Translations under genes and position numbers: made by a program | Shown here: piece after piece, positions 13,900 to 19,556 of the stretch | Numbering within the stretch: the first letter of the stretch is position 1 | Layout of the letters: each line of letters begins with the position of its first letter | NCBI GenBank assembly: GCA_964580075.1 | Contig: CAZOJL010000041.1 | Span: forward strand, 1 to 22,618 | Length of the DNA stretch: 22,618 nt | Source of the DNA: VGWG01 sp964580075 | GTDB taxonomy: Bacteria > Verrucomicrobiota > Kiritimatiellia > RFP12 > JAAYNR01 | Direction: 5' to 3' | Notes under the pieces: generated by a model | Databases searched by the model: none | Told to the model about the DNA's origin: nothing | Seen by the model: the letters and a program-made list of their open reading frames with translations, nothing else

Positions 13900-14587
13900 T
13901 ACCTGTCGCCTCAGGCATGAGGATTGCGTGGTTGTTTTTTCAGGCGGGCAGGACAGCACGACCTGCCTGGCGCAGGCGGTGCGTGACTACGGCCGGGGCC
14001 GGGTGGCCTGCATCACGTTCCGCTACGGACAGCGGCACGGACAGGAGGTGGCGGTCGCGCAAAAGATTGCAGCCGATTTCGGCGTGGCCGCGCATCAGCA
14101 TCAGATCGTGGATCTCACGTGGTATGGACAGATCACCTCGAGCGCGCTGCTGGACCCGTCCGCAACCATGCTCCAGAATCCCGCCGCGACCTGTCCCAAC
14201 ACCGTGGTGGACGGCCGCAACATGCTCTTCCTGCTGATCGCCGCGATCTATGCCAAGGGTCGGGGCGTGCGCACGCTCATCACCGGGGTGTGTCAGGCCG
14301 ACTGCAGCGGCTATCCCGATTGCCGCGACGTGTTCGTCAAGGCGTGCAACGTAACGCTTAACCTGGCCATGGACACCGACTTCCGCGTGATCACGCCGCT
14401 GATGGATCTCACCAAGGCGCAGACGTGGGCACTGGCGGACCGGCTGGGCGTGCTGGCGTATGTGGCTGAAAATACGCTGACCTGCTACAATGGCATCGTC
14501 GGCCGCGGCTGCGGGACGTGTCCGAGCTGCGTGCTGCGGCAACGCGGGCATGACGCCTATCTCGCGGACAAGGAGGGACGATGCTGA
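13874..14587 (+). CDS. queC: 7-cyano-7-deazaguanine synthase
   Basis: A 237-residue ATP-dependent enzyme converting 7-carboxy-7-deazaguanine plus ammonia into preQ0. The PP-loop V-V-V-F-S-G-G-Q-D-S-T-T-C-L-A, G-V-C-Q-A-D-C-S-G-Y-P-D-C-R-D and the zinc cysteines in C-Y-N-G-I-V-G-R-G-C-G-T-C-P-S-C are all present. The first 18 residues, before V-V-V-F-S-G-G, are not family-like and are encoded over and just beyond the end of the methyltransferase gene. ATG 13874 is the only ATG that preserves the first strand. A GTG at 13928 with GAGG 5 bases upstream is an alternative that would start right at V-V-F-S-G-G. The 3' end overlaps queD by 7 bases. The body of the gene is GC-rich like queD and queE. 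Confidence 0.93.
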   Translation: MDVVPENVDTCRLRHEDCVVVFSGGQDSTTCLAQAVRDYGRGRVACITFRYGQRHGQEVAVAQKIAADFGVAAHQHQIVDLTWYGQITSSALLDPSATMLQNPAATCPNTVVDGRNMLFLLIAAIYAKGRGVRTLITGVCQADCSGYPDCRDVFVKACNVTLNLAMDTDFRVITPLMDLTKAQTWALADRLGVLAYVAENTLTCYNGIVGRGCGTCPSCVLRQRGHDAYLADKEGRC

Positions 14588-15003
14588 CCGTTCGTAAAGC
14601 ATGCCATTTTCACGCCGCCCATGTTCTGTCCAACCATGCGGGAGCCTGCAAGAACCTGCATGGCCACACCTACCGGGTGCTGGCCGAAGTGGCGCAGGCG
14701 CGGGGCGACACCGGCGACATGGTCATCGATTTTCACGACCTTCTGGCTGTTCTGCGCGAGGTGATTGTGGCGCGCTTCGACCATGCGTTCCTCTATGACG
14801 AAGCGGGTGCCAGCGAGCGCGAGATTGCAGCCGTCCTCGTCCGGCACGGCATGAAGACGGTGGAACTCCCCTTCCGCACCACTGCGGAGAATCTGGCCCG
14901 CCATTTCTTTCGCGAGCTGGCGGGGCGCATCAACGTGGTGTCGGTCACCGTCTACGAAACGGACGACTCGTGCGCGGAGTACCGCGAGAATCCCGCCCGA
15001 TGA
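14581..15003 (+). CDS. queD: 6-carboxy-5,6,7,8-tetrahydropterin synthase
   Basis: A 140-residue tunneling-fold enzyme of the PTPS/QueD family that turns 7,8-dihydroneopterin triphosphate into 6-carboxytetrahydropterin, the first committed step to preQ0. The zinc histidines H14, H27 and H29 (A-A-H, L-H-G-H-T) and the catalytic C23 four residues before H27 are present, as are D-F-H-D-L, F-D-H-A-F-L and the terminal Y-E-T-D-D-S-C-A-E-Y. The ATG at 14581 has an excellent AAGGAGGG site inside the end of queC and overlaps that gene by 7 bases. The stop overlaps the queE start. The dihydroneopterin triphosphate supplier (folE) is not in the window. Confidence 0.94.
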   Translation: MLTVRKACHFHAAHVLSNHAGACKNLHGHTYRVLAEVAQARGDTGDMVIDFHDLLAVLREVIVARFDHAFLYDEAGASEREIAAVLVRHGMKTVELPFRTTAENLARHFFRELAGRINVVSVTVYETDDSCAEYRENPAR

Positions 15004-15632
15004 GCGCCGCGCCGCGCTACCCGGTGGTCGAAATTTTTGAGTCGGTGCAGGGCGAGGGCATCCACACCGGCAAGCCCGTCGTGTTCGTCCGCTTCGGCCG
15101 ATGCAATCTGGCGTGCCCGTGGTGCGACACCGACTTCCGGCATTTCCGGATGTTGGACGGCGAGGCGATTGTGGCGCAGGTGGCGGCCTTCACGCCGCGG
15201 GCGGTGATCCTGACGGGCGGCGAGCCGTTCATTCAGAAGCGGCTGGACCGTCTGCTGACCCGGTTTACGGCTCTCGGCTATTGGATCGGCGTCGAAACCA
15301 ACGGGTTGCGCCGTCCGCCGGCGGCGTGGCTGCGGCAGATCGACCATGTGGCGGTTTCGCCCAAGGCGTGTTACGCGACACGGTACGCCGACACGCGCAT
15401 GATGAGGCGCGCCGACGAGGTGCGCATCGTAGTCGAGGGCAACGCGGGCGATTTCTGCCGTGACATGCGCCGTCGGATTCGCGCCGCGCACTACTTCCTC
15501 ACGCCATGCGAACGCCGCGGCGTCTGCAACGTGGAAGCGACCATTCGGCTGCTGGGCGCCCTGAACCGCAGCCGCCGCAGCGGCCACTGGCTGCTGTCGA
15601 TGCAGACCCACAAGCTGGCGGGGCTGCGGTAG
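15000..15632 (+). CDS. queE: 7-carboxy-7-deazaguanine synthase (radical SAM)
   Basis: A 210-residue radical SAM enzyme that rearranges 6-carboxytetrahydropterin to 7-carboxy-7-deazaguanine. The 4Fe-4S cysteines are C35, C39 and C42 (R-C-N-L-A-C-P-W-C-D-T), preceded by S-V-Q-G-E-G-I-H-T-G-K-P. The SAM-binding L-T-G-G-E-P-F and V-E-T-N-G motifs and the late W-L-L-S-M-Q-T-H-K strand are also seen. The ATG at 15000 overlaps the queD stop in an ATGA junction, so translation is coupled; a longer in-frame start at 14970 would lie inside queD and is rejected. The C-terminal third is basic (R-R-R-I-R, N-R-S-R-R-S). It is the last gene of the que set; a weak GCGC hairpin near 15633-15645 has no T tract. 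Confidence 0.94.
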   Translation: MSAAPRYPVVEIFESVQGEGIHTGKPVVFVRFGRCNLACPWCDTDFRHFRMLDGEAIVAQVAAFTPRAVILTGGEPFIQKRLDRLLTRFTALGYWIGVETNGLRRPPAAWLRQIDHVAVSPKACYATRYADTRMMRRADEVRIVVEGNAGDFCRDMRRRIRAAHYFLTPCERRGVCNVEATIRLLGALNRSRRSGHWLLSMQTHKLAGLR

Positions 15633-15721
15633 CGCGCCGCGGCGCTTCCTGGGTTCTGAACCAACGCTCAACGACGGTGATCAGCGGCGGTATCTCGGCG
15701 CTGCATCGCTGGGTTCGCAAT

Positions 15722-16012
15722 TTATCTTCGCTTCCAGTAATCGGGTTCGCGATGTAAATGCATGACAGCCATCACAACAATTGAATCCGATTGTTCGCGG
15801 AAGAGCACGCCGAAGGGGAATGTCTTGGTCAAACAGCGGCGTACGTCAGTTTCGACAACGGGGAAGAGCCTGGGGTTGAGGCAGATGCGGTTGATAGAAT
15901 CCTGTACCGCCGCAAGAAAACGCCTGCCGAGGTCTGTCTGTTGCGCCTCGTAGTACGCAGCCGCCGCAATCATTTCTACTTCTGCGGCCGGATAAAATCG
16001 GGCAATCTTCAT
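15722..16012 (-). CDS. ParE/RelE-superfamily toxin
   Basis: A 96-residue protein with the compact ParE/RelE fold pattern: F-Y-P-A-A-E-V-E-M-I-A-A-A-A-Y-Y-E-A-Q at the N-terminus (helix pair), L-G-R-R-F-L-A-A-V-Q-D-S-I-N-R-I, P-x-L-F-P-V-V, then the beta-strand block V-R-R-C-L-T-K-T-F-P-F-G-V-L-F-R and V-M-A-V-M-H-L-H-R-E-P-D-Y-W-K-R-R. Toxins of this type either inhibit gyrase or cleave mRNA at the ribosome; the sequence does not decide between them, though the H-x-x-R-x-P-x-Y-W end is common in ParE-like plasmid stabilisation proteins. Its ATG overlaps the antitoxin stop (ATGA), a classic antitoxin-first operon. It is convergent with queE. gyrA lies about 0.9 kb away, which is of interest if the target is gyrase. 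Confidence 0.85.
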   Translation of the reverse strand: MKIARFYPAAEVEMIAAAAYYEAQQTDLGRRFLAAVQDSINRICLNPRLFPVVETDVRRCLTKTFPFGVLFREQSDSIVVMAVMHLHREPDYWKRR

Positions 16013-16239
16013 GTTAGCGCTGCATAGGCCTTTGCAAACACCTGGTCAGCGTCTCGCAGTGCCACGGCGCCACGGTCAAGTTCAGCACAACGGCAACGGA
16101 TTTCCTCTCGCCATCTGGCCGATAATGGGGCGGCATCAGGAATATCCAGACTTTCGATCAGCCTTTCGGCCACGAATGCCCTTAATGAAAGCGGAAGACC
16201 AAGTGCTTCCGTCATGACTTGTTCGGCTGTTACGTTCAT
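16009..16239 (-). CDS. Addiction-module antitoxin
   Basis: A 76-residue protein of the addiction module family (putative unstable antitoxin): L-P-L-S-L-R-A-F-V-A-E-R-L-I-E-S-L-D near residues 15-32, P-L-S-A-R-W-R-E-E-I near 40, then A-L-R-D-A-D-Q-V-F-A-K-A-Y. It is expected to bind and neutralise the downstream ParE/RelE toxin and possibly repress the operon. The ATG at 16239 has no Shine-Dalgarno, and a good -10 box ends 7 bases upstream, suggesting a leaderless mRNA. It overlaps the toxin gene by 4 bases (ATGA). Confidence 0.83.
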   Translation of the reverse strand: MNVTAEQVMTEALGLPLSLRAFVAERLIESLDIPDAAPLSARWREEIRCRCAELDRGAVALRDADQVFAKAYAALT

Positions 16240-16245
16240 GTTCTT

Positions 16246-16274
16246 ATTGTAACCCTAACCTTTTTTGACTTCAA
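16246..16274 (-). promoter_or_regulatory. Promoter of the toxin-antitoxin operon
   Basis: On the minus strand TTGAAG (16274-16269) and TACAAT (16251-16246) are exactly 17 bases apart, matching the consensus at 4 of 6 and 5 of 6 positions. The predicted transcription start coincides with the A of the antitoxin ATG at 16239. Confidence 0.5.
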
Positions 16275-16469
16275 CATGCCATTTTGTTGTGTGCCGGGTA
16301 TGCCCGGCTGCTTGTCGGTGCGCTCTGCGGGCGTACCAGCTTTCTGAAACCGCTGCACTTAGAAAAGCAGCATAACGGAAAACTGGCGCAGTTCAAAGAG
16401 CAAAGTCCAAACCGTTCAGGAGGAGTCCGAATAATAGTACACGTTGCCCGTGAAAGGGGTCCAATGTGT

Positions 16470-16526
16470 TTCGTGACTTCGTGTCTTCGCGTGAGTCTTT
16501 TTCACACGAAGACACGAAGTCGCGAA
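16470..16526. repeat. Near-perfect hairpin with 25-base arms
   Basis: The left arm 16470-16494 (TTCGTGACTTCGTGTCTTCG...) and the right arm 16502-16526 (...CGAAGACACGAAGTCGCGAA) are reverse complements with two mismatches around a 7-base T-rich loop. The arms are themselves made of TTCGTG/CTTCGTGT half-repeats. No T tract follows on either strand, so it is not a typical terminator. Confidence 0.75.
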
Positions 16527-16566
16527 GGTGGAATGCCAATGGAAGGTCCGTCCCTTGGCGGCCCTT

Positions 16567-16741
16567 GGCGCATAGGTGTTAAGTTAAGGGATTTGAACAC
16601 CCACCACCCAACACCCAAGGTTTGATTGACAGTTCCGCCATTGGTTTTTGGATGTTGGGCGTTGTTCTCATGGTTATAACCCATTGAGCAATAAACCGTT
16701 AAGAAACCAGCAAATGCATCTTAGCTTAACACCTATGCCCC
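16567..16741. mobile_element. 175-bp MITE-like inverted-repeat element
   Basis: The terminal inverted repeats are 16567-16588 (GGCGCATAGGTGTTAAGT...) and 16720-16741 (...CTTAACACCTATGCCCC), matching at 20 of 22 positions. The interior holds a second imperfect inverted pair (CCAACACCCAA near 16609 and TTTGGATGTTGG near 16649) and no protein gene. The right end touches the GH35 remnant exactly. It looks like a non-autonomous transposable element or a REP-like unit; a flanking target duplication was not identified. Confidence 0.55.
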
Positions 16742-16921
16742 TTGACGGCCCCCGGCATCAACATCCTCGCGTCATCTGTCTTCTGGATCCACCACGAGGA
16801 GACCGAGGGGACGTTCGACCGGAGCGGACAACGCAATCTGCGCGAGTTCGTGACGCACTGCCGGCAACTCGATCTGCCGGTCGTCGTGCGGTGCGGTTCG
16901 TGGAGTCACGGCGAGGTGCGC
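16742..16921 (+). pseudogene. Remnant of a GH35 beta-galactosidase-like gene
   Basis: The plus strand encodes about 59 residues that read as the early TIM-barrel part of family 35 glycoside hydrolases: P-G-I-N-I-L-A-S-S-V-F-W-I-H-H-E-E-T-E-G-T-F-D, then G-Q-R-N-L-R-E-F-V, L-P-V-V-V-R-C-G-S-W-S-H-G-E-V-R. In the family the last part is normally R-I-G-P-W-x-H-G-E-V-R-N-G-G, so the fragment stops just at that conserved block. It is cut on the left by the inverted-repeat element and on the right by the gyrA tandem repeat. There is no start codon context, and both ends of a normal enzyme of 500 or more residues are missing. Its antisense strand supplies the gyrA stop codon. Confidence 0.7.
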
Positions 16922-19548
16922 ATCGTGGTCGTGTCCGACGCATCCGACGCATCCGACGCATCCGACGTGTCCGACGTGTCCGACGCGTCCGGCGTGTCCG
17001 ACGCGTCCGACGTGTCCGACGCGTCCGACGTGTCCGACGTGTCCGAGGCGTCCGGCGCGTCCGAGGCGTCCGACGTGTTCGACGCGTCCGGCGCAGGGGG
17101 CGGCATGTCCGCGTCTTCGGCGGGGGCGACGCTGGCGGAGACGAGCTTGTCTTCGGCTTCGAGGTTGATCAGGCGGACGCCTTGTGCATTGCGGCCGCAG
17201 AGGCGAACTTGGTCGACGGGCGAACGCACCATCATGCCGTTGGCTGTGATCATGACCAGCGATTCGTTATCGCGCACCGTATGGGCTGCGACGACCTTGC
17301 CATTGCGGTCGCTGGTTTGGATGCCGATGATGCCCTTGCCGCCCCGGTGCGTCACACGAAAATCAGCGAACGGAGTCCGTTTTCCGTATCCATTCTCGCA
17401 GGCAATCAGGAAGGTCGCGTCGGCCTCGACCACATCGAAGGCGCAGACCACATCGTTGGCATCCAGCCTGATGCCCCGGACGCCTGTCGCGTTGCGGCCC
17501 ATGTTGCGGACTTCGCGCTCATGAAAGCGGATGGCCGTGCCGAAACGGGTCGCGAGGATCACATCATCCGTGCCGGAGGTCAGCCGCACCTCGATCAGGC
17601 TGTCGTCATCCTCCAGATTGATGGCGTTGATTCCCGACCGCCGGACATTCTTGTAATCGGCGAGGATCGTCTTCTTGACCGTTCCCTTTTGGGTGGCGAA
17701 GATCACGTTCTGATCTTCGCGGAATTCGCGGATCCGGAGCATGGCGGCGACCTGCTCGTTTTCGCGGAGGTTGAGGAGGTTGACGATCGCCTTGCCGGGG
17801 GAGGTGCGTGAGGCCTCGGGCACCTCGAAGGCACGCTCGGCGAAGACACGGCCGAGGGTGGTGAAGAAGAGGAGGGTGTCGTGCGTGGCCGCGACGAAGA
17901 GCGACTCGACAAAGTCCTCTTCACGGGTCGTCACACCGGTCACGCCGCGGCCGCCGCGGCGTTGTTCGCGGTAGGTATCGAGCGGCACCCGTTTGATATA
18001 GCCGCGGTGGCTGAGGGTCACCACGCATGGCGCATCGGCGATCAGGTCCTCGATGTTGACTTCGTTCTCCAGCGGCACGAGGCGCGTGCGGCGCGCGTCG
18101 CCGTATTTCGTGCGCAGCATGGCCAGGTCGTCCTTGATCAGCGCGTAGATTTTGGCGGGATCGGCCAGCAGGCCCTGCAAATAGGCGATCCGTTCGCTGA
18201 CCTGCTTGAATTCGGCTTCGACCTTGTCGTGTTCGAGGCCGGTGAGCTGATAGAGCCGCATATCGAGAATGGCGTCGGTCTGCTTCTCGCTGAAGTCGAG
18301 CAGGGCGATCAGGCGGCCGCGGGCTTCGTCGCGGTTTTTCGATTCGCGGATGGTGCGTACAACGGCGTCCAGATTTTCGAGCGCCTTGAGCAGACCCTCC
18401 AGAATGTGTTTGCGCGCCTCGGCCTTGGCCAGATCGAAGATCGTCCGCCGCGTGATCACCTCGAAGCGATGGTCGACGTAGCATCGGATCAGTTCCTTCA
18501 GATTCATCACCTTCGGCTTGCCGTTGATGAGGGCGAGCATGTTGGCGCCAAACGTGGTCTGAAGCTGTGTGTGCTTGTAGAGATTGTTCAGCACCACTTG
18601 CCCGATGACCCCGCGCTTCAGCTCGATGACGATCCGGATGCCCTCGCTCGAACTTTCGTCGCGAATGTCGGAGATGCCGTCAATCTCCTTGTCATTGACC
18701 ATTCTGGCAATGGTCGCGATCAGGTTGGCCTTGTTGACGGTATACGGCAGTTCGCTGACGATGATGACGTCGCGGTTGCGCTCTTCGATGATGGCGGCGG
18801 AGCCGCGAATCGTCATTTGTCCGCGGCCCAGCTTGTACATCGCCTCAATGTGGCGGGTGCCGCAGATCGTGGCGGCTGTCGGAAAGTCGGGCCCCTTAAT
18901 GAACTGCATCAGGTCGTCAATCGTGCAGTCGGGGTGGTCAATGTAATGCGTGATGCCATCGGCCAGTTCCCGCAGGTTGTGCGGCGGGATATTCGTGGCC
19001 ATGCCGACGGCGATGCCGGTTGAGCCATTGAGGAGGAGATTGGGCAGTTTGGAGGGGAGAACCAGCGGCTGTTCGAGCGTTTCGTCGTAGTTCGGGCCGA
19101 AGGCGACGGTTTCTTTATCGAGATCTTCGAGCATCTCCTCGGCCAGCGCGTCCATGCGGACTTCGGTGTAACGCATGGCGGCGGGAGGGTCGCCGTCGAT
19201 CGAGCCGAAGTTTCCCTGGCCGTCCACGAGCGGGTAGCGCAGCGAGAACTCCTGCGCCAGCCGTACGATGGTATCGTAGACCGCCTGGTCGCCGTGGGGA
19301 TGGTACTTACCGATCACATCACCAACCACGCGGGCCGATTTCTTGTAGGGCCTGTTGTGCGTGTTGCTCAGTTCGTGCATGGCAAAAAGCACGCGACGAT
19401 GCACCGGCTTGAGGCCGTCCCGGGCATCGGGAAGCGCACGGCCGATGATGACGCTCATCGAATAAACAATGTACGACGAGCTCATCTCGTCTTCAATATT
19501 GATGCGGCTCACGCCCTGTGGATTCACGATAGTAGCGTCTTCAGACAT
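16906..19548 (-). CDS. gyrA: DNA gyrase subunit A with repetitive C-terminal tail
   Basis: An 880-residue breakage-reunion subunit of DNA gyrase, which with GyrB introduces negative supercoils. The catalytic tyrosine is Y127 (A-A-M-R-Y-T-E). The quinolone-determining loop reads K-Y-H-P-H-G-D-Q88-A-V-Y-D92, with Gln at the position of E. coli Ser83. The GyrA box Q-R-R-G-G-R-G, needed for DNA wrapping, is present near residue 525 and the beta-pinwheel follows. After the last blade (L-I-N-L-E-A-E-D-K-L-V) comes an acidic A-E-D-A-D-M-P-P-P-A-P linker and 18 D-(A/T)-(S/P)-type triads (residues 821-874). It ends in six residues and a stop encoded antisense to a GH35 remnant. The start at 19548 follows AAAGGATGCC, which overlaps the gyrB stop; the two genes are 8 bases apart. 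Confidence 0.97.
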   Translation of the reverse strand: MSEDATIVNPQGVSRINIEDEMSSSYIVYSMSVIIGRALPDARDGLKPVHRRVLFAMHELSNTHNRPYKKSARVVGDVIGKYHPHGDQAVYDTIVRLAQEFSLRYPLVDGQGNFGSIDGDPPAAMRYTEVRMDALAEEMLEDLDKETVAFGPNYDETLEQPLVLPSKLPNLLLNGSTGIAVGMATNIPPHNLRELADGITHYIDHPDCTIDDLMQFIKGPDFPTAATICGTRHIEAMYKLGRGQMTIRGSAAIIEERNRDVIIVSELPYTVNKANLIATIARMVNDKEIDGISDIRDESSSEGIRIVIELKRGVIGQVVLNNLYKHTQLQTTFGANMLALINGKPKVMNLKELIRCYVDHRFEVITRRTIFDLAKAEARKHILEGLLKALENLDAVVRTIRESKNRDEARGRLIALLDFSEKQTDAILDMRLYQLTGLEHDKVEAEFKQVSERIAYLQGLLADPAKIYALIKDDLAMLRTKYGDARRTRLVPLENEVNIEDLIADAPCVVTLSHRGYIKRVPLDTYREQRRGGRGVTGVTTREEDFVESLFVAATHDTLLFFTTLGRVFAERAFEVPEASRTSPGKAIVNLLNLRENEQVAAMLRIREFREDQNVIFATQKGTVKKTILADYKNVRRSGINAINLEDDDSLIEVRLTSGTDDVILATRFGTAIRFHEREVRNMGRNATGVRGIRLDANDVVCAFDVVEADATFLIACENGYGKRTPFADFRVTHRGGKGIIGIQTSDRNGKVVAAHTVRDNESLVMITANGMMVRSPVDQVRLCGRNAQGVRLINLEAEDKLVSASVAPAEDADMPPPAPDASNTSDASDAPDASDTSDTSDASDTSDASDTPDASDTSDTSDASDASDASDTTTMRTSP
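16927..17088 (-). repeat. 9-bp tandem repeat in the 3' end of gyrA
   Basis: Eighteen 9-base units, plus-strand TCCGACGYG with variants (GTCCGAGGC, GTCCGGCGC), encode Asp-(Ala/Thr)-(Ser/Pro) triads in the gyrA frame. Units differ mostly at one or two bases, so the array has expanded and then diverged; the three units nearest the gyrA stop are the most uniform (CATCCGACG). Confidence 0.85.
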
Positions 19549-19556
19549 GGCATCCT

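Larger units (their letters stand above)
16275..16741. other. Repeat-containing intergenic stretch
   Basis: The gap between the toxin-antitoxin promoter and the GH35 remnant. It contains a small GCCGGG/CCCGGC hairpin (about 16292-16306), a near-perfect 25-bp-arm hairpin (16470-16526) and a 175-bp inverted-repeat element (16567-16741). An open frame across 16284-16625 has no recognisable domain and runs through the repeats, so I do not call it a gene. Confidence 0.6.

Noticed and set aside
11624..15632. 7-deazaguanine DNA modification system (dpd-like)
   Set aside because: Only the standard preQ1 synthesis genes are present; no DpdA-like transglycosylase or other dpd genes are in the window, so tRNA queuosine is the sufficient explanation.
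16470..16526. Terminator for gyrA or for the toxin-antitoxin region
   Set aside because: No T tract follows the stem on either strand, and it lies about 380 bases beyond the gyrA stop.
16284..16625. 113-codon plus-strand open frame
   Set aside because: It crosses the 16470-16526 hairpin and the left end of the inverted-repeat element; no Shine-Dalgarno and no family resemblance.
16927..17088. Possible CRISPR array or minisatellite of independent function
   Set aside because: 9-bp units without spacers, in frame with gyrA throughout; it is a coding tandem repeat.
16648..19023. Long plus-strand open frames opposite gyrA
   Set aside because: They are antisense shadows of a GC-rich essential gene, low-complexity over the tandem repeat (R-R-V-R), with no recognisable domain or ribosome-binding site. 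Only the GH35 remnant at 16742-16921 shows protein similarity.
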